Shown: positions 36,291 to 49,775, counted from the first letter of the stretch. The stretch is DNA of 64,000 nt from Congeria kusceri (GCA_027627225.1 CM051034.1:8966058-9030057), one strand, 5' to 3'. Made by a program: numbers and translations. The notes: a model not told the origin generated them from the letters alone.

Positions 36291-38741
36291 GGTTTTCGCT
36301 CATCAATAAGCCAAGATTTTTCGTTTCCCGCTAAAAATGGGTTGCACAAACAATATCACCACTCACTGTTTTCAACCTGCATGCGTTTAAAGTAATTTTT
36401 TAAAGTAACATTAGCATTGCATAAACGGAAATGACAACGGCAGTGTACACAATGCAAGTGATCTGACGTGTAAGATTGAAACAACAAGAAATGCAAGAAA
36501 GTGCTCATGTCCTTCAAACGCTATCTTTGAAGTCCAGCTCGAGTTGCCTTTTCCGCTACCGGATGACTCCACGGGTCAGCCAAGTGTACAGCGCACTGAT
36601 AACGCGGGGCTGCCTGCACAAACACAGTCATTTACTACCACACTTACAGGTCACCCATTTACAGTACATTGACATTATCTAAGTTTAATACTTGTCTTTA
36701 CGCGTGAATTCTCAATTGCGGTTTATTATCATAAACATTACCTTTCGGTAAATAAATGAATTGTATCAACCGCACTAAAATACGCCGTCGTTAGGATTCA
36801 TTTACATCCCGTAAGTATTATTAGCCATGCTGCTGTTGCATCTGGTCAGATGCTGATGTTGTTGTTGCTGTGAAAAACTTACGTGGACCAAGTACAGAAA
36901 TTCAATATGGGCATGAATACTGTATGGACGGATGCGACTTGCTATCATGTTCAAGCCACGACCATTAAAGCTCGGAGGGAACCATCTTACGTTTGCGGTT
37001 TCGTCTGACCTCGTGAAACCAACCGCAATGTTTGAGTATCGGTATTTACTCGTGGTGTGAGACATTATTACGTTTCTTAAAGCCACAACTATCGACACGC
37101 CGCGACAACCACACGACCAGAGGGATGAGTATTTCGGCGGATTGCCAATATTGGTCACGTGAGGCAATGATGTCATATTTGTTGACTTGTGCGAAAGTGT
37201 CACTAAAAATAGACAAGAAGGCACACTCCCTACATGTAGTTGTGTTTGATAATGTGTAGTTATTTTTATACATAACAAACACACTAGTTATCAACGGAGA
37301 AGTGATAGATAAAACCACGACCTGTATTTTACGCGCAGTATATTTGTACAGTTAAGGAAATGTATTTGATCCGGGTATGAGACACACACCCGACGTTGCT
37401 GGGGACGAAATTGGGAGCTATAACAGACCCAGACATCATATCCACGGCTGCGGGGGACTCGGGGGTTTTACGAATGTCGGGCGTAAAGGAGGTATTGCAA
37501 ATATAATAATGTGTGTGCCTTTACACATCCGTGGCCCTGGACTGTTCGAGTGTGATATTATTTGCGGCTTACACCATGCCACATAAGGCCAATATTAAAA
37601 TCAACTTTGTTTGCCATTGCCTACCTAACCTACGAACGTTTTTTCTTGTTAAATCAAACCATTTTTTAAAATTCCGAATCAGTGACTTTTTTTACCTCTG
37701 CGTCCTGCGTCCAGGACGCAGTAATATTGCCGTAGACGTAAAGTTTCAGTTTATGTGCGTTCGCGGGACGCATGCATTTTGTAAATGGCGAGTCCTGTCC
37801 GGCAGTTTGGAAGCATTTTGTGTACGAGTACTGTCATAATAGAGGGTAAAATTTACCATCGCACCGTTCCGTCTATTTAATGCGACCATTCTCATTGGAT
37901 AATCGATTTGCGAATACCCAACGGCAATAGTCGTGACGTTTCTAAACGTAATGGTGTGAAGGTAAAATAATATTAATTTTATTAAGTTTTTTTAAGTTCG
38001 TCTGCCACATGGGTCCGAAAAGAAAAATGACACATGACTAAACGCAATACTCCTGAAGTTAATTCTGGTCAGGTTCTACCAAAAATCGTCCGAAAAAAAT
38101 ATGTTAATAGAGTAAAGATTGGGCGAAGTTGTTTAGTTGGTGAGCATATACAATGGAACTACACAATTTAATAACATGTACTGCACTTTGTGTACGGTCT
38201 CTAACAGGTGCAATGGTATGGTAAAAAATGCACACTGCACAAATTTTCAACATTCTACTTACTCTAGCTAGACATGCTTCTTAGAAAACAGAAAGTTAAA
38301 ATTACTTGTGTTATTATATATAATAAAGAGTTAATTGCATTAATGCCTTACTTATATTATTAACTGACTGCTTATATTCCCATTTGAATAAATGAAAAAT
38401 TTTGAACTCACACATTTAACTTTTGGACTCATAGTTTTTTAGTCAAGCGAGTCCTAGAACTCATGTCTGTGAAATTGTAAAAACATCACTGCCGAATATT
38501 CATTTTTTTTCTTTGGTTTAAATAAAAGCTAGCTCTTCTTTCACGTTGGTCGTTGACTCTAAATGAATTATTGATAAATTTGCATTTTTTTTTCAAAACA
38601 AATATGCCTACCTACCTACCGGTTACCAATACCTTGGGTAGGCAAACAAACAGTTTTTAAGGTTGGCCCAAATTGCGTGACGCGTAATGAGTATCTATTT
38701 CAGGACCGGGATGGTCGTGTTGTGAGCATTTGCGACACTTC

Positions 38742-39337
<596 letters not shown>

Positions 39338-39432
39338 TGCGAATGCTATGTAGATGTACATTGTGTATTACTATTTTCTCATACTGCCTACGTATTTTGC
39401 GTTTCGATTTCAAAACGTTTGTTTAAATCGAA

Positions 39433-39507
39433 AGCATGCTCTAGATTTCTGTCAACAACAAATATGGATGATCAATGCATGTTTTTGCCAGAAATCTAGA
39501 GCATGCT
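39433..39507. repeat. Perfect 19-bp inverted repeat, 37-base loop
   Basis: AGCATGCTCTAGATTTCTG at 39433-39451 is matched exactly by its reverse complement at 39489-39507. A transcript on either strand would form a 19-bp hairpin. Confidence 0.85.
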
Positions 39508-39716
39508 CCGATCCATCAGTAATCAAAGTTAATTCAAACAATATCGTCATATATTCCTGAACAAACTTGAGAACTGTGAAATGGACGTGTGAGCATTCTG
39601 AGCAAGTACACGTACGTGCATCGCTGACTTTCGAATACTAGTCACCAAGATCAACTGTACGTCTTTAAATGCACATAATACAAATTAATACTACACTAAG
39701 CATGCAGCTCGCCCCA

Positions 39717-39808
39717 TTAGAGATGCCAGTGACACCAGTGAGTGTGTACATGCGACAAACCGTTAGAGATGCCAGTGACACCAGTGAGTGTGTACATGCG
39801 ACAAACCG
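39717..39808 (+). repeat. 46-bp perfect tandem duplication
   Basis: The block beginning TTAGAGATGCCAGTGACACC and ending GCGACAAACCG occurs twice in a row. Confidence 0.9.
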
Positions 39809-40457
39809 GATGTTTGTTTCAGTATTCCTGCGATCTATAACCAGGTTTGACCAGACAGAAGTATAGAAGTAATCCTTTATTAATGACCCCATTTGTTCAC
39901 GTCACACAGTTAATTACTATCCAAGAAGTTATTAAACAGCAGGTAGCAGAGTACTTTACATATCAGAAAAGATATACCAAGTACAGAAATAGCATTCATT
40001 TGAAACAACCCAGCGTATAACTTAACTTAGCTAGACTTTGCCATTGATGGGCATTAATAATAAGAATAAAATAAGATTATTTAAATAAACATAAATAGAT
40101 GTCTCAAAGAACAAAAACTTCTACTGCCTAAAAATTCGACATAAAACACAATCTGGTTTCATTTTGAGGTTACTTTTCGTAATAATTTACGCTGAATCAA
40201 AAGTAAAATATGTGCATTGTGCGCGTCCACATTTTTGTCATGGAACACTGAACATCTATCATATGACATGGTTGGATACATGTTTGAATAGCTGTCATCG
40301 CTCGATCTGTACTCTTTCATGTTACCGTCACAGAGATAACGCGGTGTACGTGGGCGTGTTGGCCCGCTCTTACTGCTTACATACCTACTTCTTTGTTTCG
40401 CTTGGGGCTACCTTTTTTTCGGAAAGACCTGCCTGAACAATACAATCCTCGTGCGCG

Positions 40458-40528
40458 GGTCTATCTTTTTGCACGTGGACGGGGATGGTATCACTCTGGA
40501 AAGACCCGTTCACGTGCACAGAAAGACC
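40458..40528. repeat. Inverted repeat of the GGTCTTTCTG family
   Basis: The left arm 40458-40483 (GGTCTATCTTTTTGCACGTG) pairs imperfectly with the right arm 40505-40528 (CACGTGCACAGAAAGACC). Loose GGAAAGACC copies also occur at about 40420 and 40497. Confidence 0.55.
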
Positions 40529-41219
40529 TGCCCACGAGAAATGTACGAGATGTTCAATCAAGTGAGACTAATATTTAGTTCTAAAACTATATACATGTGT
40601 ATGTGCACGTTCATTTTTGCATATTTCTGTTATTTCCCTTGCCTCTTATAAATACACACCTACTATAATAAACATAAATATCTTTATATGACAATGCAGA
40701 CAGGAAACAGTTTCAATTTATTTTTAATTGATATTCAATTACATGGGATAATGCCGTTTAAATAAAATGTGACTTTCTATAAATCACGCATAAACGTATA
40801 TCCCTATTTATTAATGCGCTGTTTATTTATTCAATATGATTAAAATCATATAAAAATATTCCACTAATTAAGACCATGCAGTTCTTTTATTATTACCTTT
40901 TAAAGAAGCGCGTGTTAGAACTTGTACCAAATATCTATATACATGTATAAGGATACATTCCAGATCGAATATAAAATCCAAATAAATACAAAAGCTAAAT
41001 CAGCGTTAAATTTGAATTTAAAAGGAAATGTCTGTATGTATAATGTTTATAAATGCGATTATTATTTTATCCCTGCACAATTAATTTCGCATCAATCTCA
41101 ATGAGATAAATGGAAAAAAAAAGTACCTGCTTACGTTGTAGAAACAAACATCTTATCGACATCTTCCGTATTTTCATTCAGTTATGATTTTTTGCTTCGT
41201 CTTTCGCTATGCAAGTCAG

Positions 41220-41367
41220 ATATTGACCTCGTATGTCGGCCTTTCTGCGTAGGAAAGACCTGTCCAAGAGCCGCATGAAAAACACCGAGCACTCCGCGCT
41301 CTCTGTTTCACAAACTGCCCGTGGCCAGGTCTTTCCTACGCAGAAAGACCTCCTACTGGGTCAATAT
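41220..41367. repeat. 148-bp inverted-repeat (MITE-like) element in MKP intron 2
   Basis: The left arm 41220-41262 (ATATTGACC, then CTTTCTGCGTAGGAAAGACC) pairs with the right arm 41326-41367 (GGTCTTTCCTACGCAGAAAG, then GGGTCAATAT). It ends 48 bases past the donor site of MKP exon 2. Confidence 0.75.
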
Positions 41368-41414
41368 CCTATACATGTACTAATCAAACATGGCACGTAT
41401 TGAATGCTACTTAC

Positions 41415-41521
41415 TTTGCACGTGGTCCGTTTTGGTGGCGGTGTGAATGACGTCATCACAGGGTTCTCGTTTTGACCCAAACACAAATCGGGGAAAGATT
41501 CTTGAAACTGCTGAAATCCAC
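41415..41521 (-). CDS. DUSP1/4-like: MAP-kinase phosphatase (DUSP1/4-like), exon 2: linker between rhodanese and catalytic domains
   Basis: A TTCTTGCAG acceptor is followed by GT, which completes Gly141, then residues 142-176 starting GFQQFQESFPDLCLGQNENP and ending PPPKRTTCK at a perfect AAA|GTAAGT donor. The GGF-x-x-F...FP-LC pattern is the characteristic end of the rhodanese-like domain in MKPs, where a GGF or GGY turn is followed by F-x-x-x-P-x-L/F-C. Phases on both sides fit exons 1 and 3 exactly. The exon is too short to be found by ORF length. It holds a chance palindrome, TGACGTCA. Confidence 0.9.
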
Positions 41522-42087
41522 CTGCAAGAATAACGAGCACACGTTACTTATACAATAAATATATCGATTATAGTCGAGTGCATAAATATCAAAGTAAAGA
41601 CTCAAAGACAGATAATGGACGAGGGCAATGATGATCCGGATAACAATAATGATCAGAGTTAATCCAATATTATCAATTATAGTAAGGTGTTGAACCGAAA
41701 GTCTTAAATTCCGATTAAGTGGAAACCGCCCCGCCTGTTTTCATTTAACCCGTCTAAACACAGAGGTTCACTTTAAAAGGAATTTTAATGAATTTCCGCC
41801 ATTAAATCTTGACACCAACTCAATTATCGGAACACCCTTACAAGATCCCCTTTCAGCAGACGTTAATAGCAGTGAAGTATTTAACAGCCAGGTACAATTT
41901 AGGAAATTGCTGTTTAAATGATTGATGTCAAATCGACAGCAGTATTTTATTAACCGGAAATTCTCATTTTGTCCATTTCCTCTCGCAAGACCTTTAATTG
42001 TGAGTTGTGAAGAAACTCAAACCATGGGAACGGAAATACATCAGCAAACACCAGGTCAAACAACAACATCCAGCAGCATTCAAATAA

Positions 42088-43000
42088 GTCATCTTGGCCG
42101 GAGTACCACAGCGGTCTATTCTTGGCCCGCTACTATTTCTGATATACATAAACGACATTCCCATTTTTCTTCAAAATTAAACTATTGATCTTTATGTTGA
42201 TGACTCCACTATACACATATCTGACTTTAACATTCAAAATGTACAACGTTCATTGCAAAATGACTTGGACATAATATCTACTTGGTGTGCCTTCAACAAT
42301 ATGTCCATACATCCGAACAAACCTAAATGCATGGTATTATCAAATGCTAATAAATCAGCAAATAATCTCACACTTAATATTAAAAGCATTGTTCTTGAAT
42401 AAGTAAATGATTTCAATTTACTCGGAATAACTGTTGACAAGCATCTCACTTGGCAATCGCATATAAATAACCTCTGTCGTAAACTCAATTCTAAACTAGC
42501 CTTATTAAAAAGAATTAACGGCTTCCTTAATTATGCAACAAAGAAATTATTTTACAACTCATACATATTAACATCTATGGACTATTGTTGTACATTATGG
42601 TGTTCAGCAAAAAGATCAAACTTAAAGAAATTAGTTTCTATACAGAAACGGGCTGCAAAAATAATAATGAATAAACCGTTTTCATCTCCGTCAATTCCTA
42701 TATTTAATGAACTTGGTTGGTTGTCATTTGACAACAGGTGTACTTTCCTTTTTGGAACTATCGTATATAATTTTCTACACGGTTCAATGCCTTCTTATTT
42801 CAGACGTAATAACCTTGTCAAATAACAATGCATACACTCTAAGATCCACCACCCACAACGATTTATCATCTGTTGCATTTAAAACCAACTATGGAAAACG
42901 AACTTTCGCTTATTGTGCAAGAAATGTATGGAACTTAATTCCGATTAATATTAGACAAGCATCTACAATTAATACTTTCAAACGGAACTTAAAACATTAA
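42088..43000 (+). pseudogene. LINE reverse transcriptase fragment (Jockey/CR1-like), decayed
   Basis: In one frame from 42088 the sequence encodes [20 protein letters not shown], then a stop, then LYVDDST (catalytic YVDD at 42193-42204), then a second stop. Later come FNLLGITVDKHLTWQSHI, NSYILTSMDYCCTLW and IQKRAAKIIM. After a frameshift near 42820 it ends with NVWNLIPINIRQ and NTFKRNLKH. Order and motifs (GVPQGS-like, [10 protein letters not shown]/YxDD, LG-x-x-x-D-x-x-L-T-W) are those of the C-terminal half of non-LTR retrotransposon RTs. Two in-frame stops and at least one frameshift show it is dead. It lies antisense in MKP intron 1 and is probably 5'-truncated. Confidence 0.88.
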
Positions 43001-43126
43001 TTAATAACAAATCAATAATGTTTTATGTATTCAAATTTTTTTATTTTTTTTTATATTTTTTTTACAGTTTACATTTGCATTGTGATTGTCTGTTGTTTTG
43101 AAAAAATGTAACAACTATGTAGTACA

Positions 43127-43159
43127 TTATTATTATTATTATTAGTAGTAGTAGTAGTT

Positions 43160-43228
<69 letters not shown>
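43127..43228 (+). repeat. (TTA)n/(TAG)n microsatellite
   Basis: A short TTA run passes into a long TAG run with one interruption (TTG). It lies just behind the LINE fragment. A second run, CTGCTG then CTACTACTA, lies at 43414-43448. Confidence 0.95.
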
Positions 43229-43550
43229 TGGTTGTTCTTGCTGTTTACTGGCTAATATGTTTTAAGTATGCATGATCTTGGATAAGCTAATGTTTATAAA
43301 TGTATGTTTATTGAAGACCACATTGTAAAAAAGAAATGTTGTTTCTTAATGTGATATCTTCATAAAATAAAGTTATAATTATTATTCATAGCACAGTGAA
43401 TTTAATATCTACAGCTGCTGCTGCTACTACTACTACTACTACTACTGCTATACTAAAAATCGCTATACTTGTTTTATCGAACGCATGCCATTATAAAATC
43501 AAACACGGCTGTCAATAAATTTTCCGAATAGTTTGGCCTAAAAAATAGTT

Positions 43551-43812
43551 GTTTCTGGTGACCCGACCCAACCCTACATTTTTACCACCAAGTGTACTTT
43601 TTAAACATTTTTTTTATAAAATAAAGGCGACGACGAACAACCATCGGTAGATCTACTTTGATAAAACAAGACATCAAAATGACATTGACTGTTGACATAC
43701 AACCTTGAATATGTAAAGTATTACAGGCTAACGACTTAACGAAATCCATTGAAAAATCAAGCATAAAAAAAGCCTACTGACCGACCCTCTTGTTGGCTCT
43801 TCCACCAGAAAC
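43551..43812. repeat. Possible inverted-repeat element
   Basis: GTTTCTGGTG at the left and CACCAGAAAC at the right are inverted ends about 260 bases apart, with AGTTG just outside the left arm and its complement near the right. ACCCGACCCAACCC and GACCGACCC lie just inside. No ORF. Confidence 0.4.
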
Positions 43813-45337
43813 CCAACTGAACTTTAACTATTTGTATAGGCCTTAATGGAAATTTCTTTGAAGTGACAGAAGTTACATCATATATATGTTTATAAATGAC
43901 CAGCAAGAGGTGCGAGTAGGATGGTGGTAACGAATCTATAAGTCGTAGTAGTCACGTTGACTGCGGTCAATCAGTCGTCAACACCATGGCGTTGTATCTG
44001 CGTGTGATAATTGATCCAGTCAGTCACGGGGGATCCCTATGATGGGTCTCGAGGCATGGTCAATGAAGAGGCCGGATGGACATCCGAATATCTGGGTATA
44101 CAATATCTTCCACAAACAGAACCCCCGTGATAAGTGCGTTAGATACTTGTGTATTGCGTAAGTAATGAACCGTAGCAACTGATCAAACCGACACACCCAA
44201 TTACAGATCTGTCAGTTGCTGCCACGTGTTATCAGTACCAGTTTTACGTGGCAGACTAATCTACATGTATTATCTTCCGAAAGTTATACATGGTGTGCCA
44301 GTCATAAAGGCCTATATAAACGAATGAAACGCACATGCAGTACCATGATTATAATTGCCCACCACAGAAATATCGTGTAGGTCCACAAAACCCCCTGACA
44401 CTTAAGCAGACCTCTTCCGCACAAGCCGCCACAGCACTATGATTATAATACATGTAACACCGGCACCAATCATTCTTTCCTCATAATTTCTACCAGACTT
44501 GTTACAGTAACAAGTATTACTTTAAGTTTAACGGGAGCTAAACAGAAGTTTAATGGGACAGGACAATCCCAGAGTATTTGATCTCTCAATTCCGGATATC
44601 CGAGAAACCTTCCTCAGTTCAGCTATAAATCCCCCACTCCCCCACCTAACGATTTTCCACATTTCTGTTGATTTATAAATACTTACCTGGTGAAACCCTG
44701 TCAGGTGGATACAATTAGGAACAATGTACTTTACAAGACCGTCAGTAATATCAACGCCCTCGCCTATGCATACAGTTAAATTAAAGACACCTAAGACACG
44801 GTATTTCTGTTTCCGCGATAGAATAGTGCTTTGAAGACACTTCTGTTTGTAAGTTGTTTTACACACGGCACTCCCACGAAACTCCGAACGGACTACTTTA
44901 TTATTGGTAAACCATCTTTCCCCGTTCACAAACATTCGAGGACTCAATTCCCGGGAAAATATTACGACTTCTGGCAAAAATCAATACCCGAGATTCACGT
45001 GCTCATTTATAACTATATAGCACATGCGCATTAACTCTTTTCCTAGCAAATGTGAATGTATTTCCAGTAGGACCAAGGTTAGGTTGGCGAAAAAAAAACA
45101 ACGAAATTACTAGCCAGGTTTCAATTATGTGAAAATACATCTAGTTTTCAAATATTTTTTTTCCAGAAAACGTGGAAGTATACCTATACTGTTAAATTAT
45201 TTCCGCAATGTTCAAAGTCATTTACTAGTTTGGGAACTATTAACGCTAACATAACCATTTGATGTGCACAGAACCGGACAAAACGAAGTCAGTGTAGATA
45301 ATGAGTAGATAATTTACTTGTGGTATTGTTTGGGAAT

Positions 45338-45430
45338 GTATTACACTTTAATAGACAGGTGCTTAATTGTATTACACTTTAATAGACAGGTGCTTAATTG
45401 TATTACACTTTAATAGACAGGTGTTTAATA
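45338..45430 (+). repeat. 31-bp minisatellite, 3 copies
   Basis: TGTATTACACTTTAATAGAC then AGGTGCTTAAT repeats three times with one substitution. Confidence 0.93.
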
Positions 45431-46005
45431 AACAGGGTGTTGCTAAACGCAGCGGGGAAGGCAAATTATCGGCAAGACGTTGTGGCTCTTATAAACAATT
45501 TGCTATTCAGTTTAACAAACAGGCCGTTCAACTTAACTTGAAAATTGATTGATTTTGAATAGCGACTGGCGCAAAGCAGGGGGTATGTTATACAAACACG
45601 ACTTGTTAACAGACAGGGTTTAATACGAAACTAATGAAAAGCCTTGGCGGGGGAGGACTTAAACAGTGCTTCCTAACCCAATATCCTTTTGATCGAAAGA
45701 AAACTGGAATTAGTGTCATTAACATGTAAATATAACATAACGGATTGAAATAAAGCCAAAGTATTATGGGCTAAAACCCAGTATATTGGTTAAAATCAAA
45801 CGAAATCACACTGCTTTCATGTACAAACGCCACTATAAGAACACTATACCAAAACATGTAACACCCGGGTCCCCGAACCAACACCGCTGTCTTGAAAGCC
45901 TTATTATGTCACGTACGTGTATTATAGGCATACACATGTAAATGCTGTACAACAGAATACGTCGTGATAGACGCTGCAAGTTACCTAGATGCGGATGTAT
46001 ACCAA

Positions 46006-46340
46006 CATACTGGCAGTCGCTCTAGAAATTGACATACTGGTTGTCGCTCTAGACAATGACATACTGGTTGTCGTTATCGATAATGACATACTGGTTGTAG
46101 CTCTAGATATTGACATACTGGTTGTCACTCTAAATATCGACATACTGGTTGTCGCTCTATATATTGACATACAATGATACTGGTTGTCGCTCTATATATT
46201 GAAATACTGGCTGTCGCTCTATACAAAGACAGACTGGTTGTCGCTCTAGATAATGACATATTGGTTGTCGCTCTCTATATTGCCATACTGGTTGTCGCTC
46301 TTAATATTGAAATACTGGTTGTTGCTTTAAATACTGGTTA
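46006..46340 (+). repeat. 27-bp minisatellite, about 12 copies
   Basis: ACATACTGGTTGTCGCTCTA followed by a variable GATATTG-type heptamer repeats with moderate divergence. ORFs on both strands are repeat artefacts. Confidence 0.9.
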
Positions 46341-46803
46341 ACCGAATGTTTTACCGAGTAGTTGTAAACAGGTTACTTGGGAATATAATAGTCTGCCGTT
46401 TTTTATTATATACTTCTGACACATAGCCGCATCAACCAATGTATCATCTCCGTAGACATATACATTTGTATACACTATCTAATGTATAAATATGAAAACT
46501 ATTTTTTCTAGACGAACACACTTTACATAGAATGCGACTATTGCACCAAACCCGATATTGATCAAAGCATGTGTCTGTTTGCAGACGACATCGAATTGTC
46601 GTCGATTACGAGAATCGCCCGAAAGTTCCAAGAACCGACATACTGTATACAGAATTATTAAATTGTTACACTACTTTGTGATGAAAAGCGAAAGTGAAGA
46701 TGACAATGCGGTTATTATGCAGGTGAGATACACCAACAGATCTTACAGTACCCAGAGAAAAACATTGTTTATTTCACTGGCAACAACAAATTAATTGAAC
46801 TCA

Positions 46804-47232
46804 TATATATATGAGCCAAACAGGAGCGGACCGTGCGGTGCGCAGAGGTGCGCAATCTGTCCGTATATGATGGAGGCCGGAGAGTTCACCGATGTAGTTG
46901 GCAACACGTACACTGTGAGGAACGAAGTAACCTGCAAATCTACCAATGTAGTGTACGCGGTGCACTGTGAACGCTGCAAGAGCTTCATATACGTGGGAGA
47001 GACGGGGGACAGTCTGTACCAGCGACACCTTCTCAATCTATCGCGTATACGAACACGGCACAATGACCCGGTGGCCGAACACTTCTACACCAATGGCCAC
47101 AACGTTGCGGACTTCCGGATCATGGGACTCGAGAAGCTAAACGGGTCCGATGAATACCGGAAGACCATGGAGCAGCTACGGAAGCGCAAGCTGAGGACGT
47201 TCAAACCCTATGGAATCAATAGCAAGGACTGA
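46804..47232 (+). mobile_element. Penelope-like element: C-terminal GIY-YIG endonuclease region
   Basis: An open frame of about 140 residues begins near SYIYEPNRSGPCGAQRCAIC, has a Cys cluster (C-x4-C-x2-C), then VVYAVHCERC, IYVGETGDSLYQRH (the GIY-YIG-type core with Arg), DPVAEHFYTNGHNVADF, and ends LRTFKPYGINSKD and TGA. This order (Cys motif, VYxxxCxxC, YVGET, xxR, PVAEHF, GH, KPYGIN) is that of the endonuclease domain of Penelope-like retroelements, which nicks target DNA. The upstream RT domain is absent, so the copy is 5'-truncated. The surviving frame is intact, which suggests a fairly recent insertion. It is antisense to the MKP gene. Confidence 0.85.
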
Positions 47233-47317
47233 TCGATCGGAAAATGGCGCGGATTCGAACGTTGGCGTTCAGCGTCACAACGTCACTTCCGTTTACTTGT
47301 ATCATCACTAAATAAAT

Positions 47318-47353
47318 GCCGCTGAAGAAGACCGAAAGGTCGAAAGCTACGGC
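47318..47353 (+). ncRNA. Hammerhead-ribozyme-like motif in the Penelope 3' end
   Basis: In order: GCCG (helix I), CTGAAGA (fits the CUGANGA core), A then GACC-GAAA-GGTC (helix II with tetraloop), GAAA, GCTA, CGGC (helix I partner). Helix III is only A-GC-T, which is self-complementary (AGCT). Predicted cleavage would follow A47349. Minimal hammerheads with a tiny helix III are known from Penelope-like elements and are thought to act as dimers. One extra A precedes helix II. Activity is not shown by sequence alone. Confidence 0.55.
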
Positions 47354-47399
47354 TAATGATATTTTAGCGTTTTTATTATATAAGGCTTAAAGCGACTTT

Positions 47400-47596
<197 letters not shown>

Positions 47597-48786
47597 GTAT
47601 TTCTCTTTCTTTAAGCATGATAATATTATTTGTTCTATTTTTTGTATGATTGTTATTCATGACGATCATGGGCCATGTTGGCCTTATTCGTTTTGTTATA
47701 TGCTACATTGTACAATTTTTGAATAAACTATATTTTTCTTCTATTACATATAATAAAAATATGTATATGTAATGAAAATATGTAATAATAAATAGCACAA
47801 AACAAACCTTCCTTAGCAAAAAATAATAATTTTATCGCGCAGTTTGAGCTTTATCCAGGTTAAGTTTGGACTTTATTTACACAATTTCTTCAAACAGTTC
47901 GGCTTTATCCATAAATGAGCATACCATTCCAAGATATAACTGATTTTAACCCAGAAACCACTACGGTATCAACTAATAAACGTTTGAATGCCCTTCTAGA
48001 TAGATTATATAATTACTCTGTAACGGTTTAGTTCATCAATTTGTCGATTTAGATGCCAAAAATTAAATAAATACGTGCATTGTTTTAATATTTTGTATTT
48101 CCCCCAGAAAATGTATATATTTTTTCCTAAAAAAACGTAGATTTCTGGCAATACACTTAATACATGACTAAAACCGCCGAAAAATTCAAAATATGAACCT
48201 ATCTGTCTATTGCGGACGATATGTTTTCTCTGAAATTTGATTTATCATCTGCAAATTGGTTTACCGACATACAGGGGGTGTTACTCGTTGTGCTATACAT
48301 ATTTCCATAACAAGAGCATCGCCAGGGTACCGGAAGTCATAGTCGGGACAATATGATACACATGCATGTCCAGCAGCAAAAATCGTAGCAAATGGCTTTA
48401 CTACACGTTGGGGAATTAATTTTCCAAATGAAGCATATATTCAAATATATTAAAATGACAGGTATTTTGCATAATCATAATTTGTGGCTACTTATTTACT
48501 CTGAGTGAACACAGCAAGTGGATTGTCAGGTTTAGCTGCCCGAGGAAGAGGTGATATTAAATATACATTTTAAAAGGACCTATTCACAGATTGGAAAAAT
48601 GACAATTTTCAAAAAAAAATATAGATCCCCAAAAGAAAAATACATTTTATTTAAACTAGCTAAATGACACTTCTGACAAAGCAATATGTTGGAAATAAAG
48701 TGTCATTTGTGAAAAATCATCGATTGAAATTGATCAAATAATAATTCGTTTGTAACGCTTTTCATCGGTATTTTTGAATCACGTTT

Positions 48787-49734
48787 ACTGGCGCAGTGCC
48801 TAACCCCATCCGAATAAGCGTTTTTTTACCGGCGATTTCTATTTGTTGATCTCGATCATTCGGGTACTTTCCCTTAACAACGCTGACCAGTTTCCATCTT
48901 GATTTGTGCATAAGTGAATATTTGAATCGAAAAATTTGTACATAACCCCTAAATGCAAAAAAAAAACTGCATGCGGGGAATCTATTTCATACTGCGCATG
49001 CGCAATTTTGAGGCCCCGCATAGTGTCCATGATAAAATTAAATTATCGTGTTTTAATATTATGCCCATGTGAGCATGTGCAGCATAACAATAACCATTAT
49101 TCATTTCCATTACATACAATAAAATGCGGACAAAATGCACATTAAGAGCGCAAATGTCTCCCTACTTAAAACCCTCATTACACGTACTTGTCCCACGTGC
49201 ACGCAGGGCCTCAGTTTCAGAGCTATTTTTATAAATACAAATGAGTTTTTGAAGAAATTGAAACATGTATTAACAACAGACAACGATGTGCTTAATATAG
49301 AAAAATTAAATAAGAACAACAGTCCAATGTGGAATAAGAATGTCACGGTCCCTGATCTACGATTTTCACCAAGCGACTTCGGACACCGTTTTTTAAAACA
49401 CTAGAAAATGAACCTTAAACAAACGAAAGTGGGAGTTTTGTCAATAAAAGTCAATAGAAGTTGTTTTGAAAAGAATTCATAAAAAATATTATTTTCGAGC
49501 AATCTGAACATTTTAAAGAGGGGTGGCGGATTTAGGCACTCCCACGCTCATTTTTTACACTGTTTAGGCATTCAGTCTCAATAAATATTTGTCATTTGCC
49601 AAGCATTTGAAATGTAACCAAAACACGCATGCAAATGCACATTTAACATCAATTTTTATGTCAATCGGTAAACAACTTTTGAAAATGTCGTAAAAATACC
49701 CCCCAAATGTGGCGGATTTAAGCACTGCGCCAGT
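48787..49734. mobile_element. Nested DNA transposon remnant (hAT-like ends?)
   Basis: ACTGGCGCAGTGCCTAA at 48787-48803 and TTAAGCACTGCGCCAGT at 49718-49734 are 17-bp inverted repeats with one mismatch. Flanks ATCACGTT and ATCACTTA may be a diverged 8-bp target duplication, which would suit a hAT element. An 89-residue open frame at 49135-49404 is not recognisable. Confidence 0.6.
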
Positions 49735-49775
49735 ATCACTTACATGGCGTTAAAAATTCACAACTAGAATTTAAA

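Noticed and set aside
36802..37284. 160-residue minus-strand ORF in MKP intron 2
   Set aside because: No family resemblance, low-complexity Gln/His stretch, and an overlapping ORF in a second frame. Considered chance.
41443..41456. Perfect TGACGTCA cAMP-response element
   Set aside because: It lies within MKP exon 2 coding sequence (Met-Thr-Ser codons), about 10 kb into the gene. Most likely chance.
44528..44977. 149-residue minus-strand ORF in MKP intron 1
   Set aside because: It starts at a TTG, has no recognisable domain, and lies in an intron. Could be chance; not annotated.
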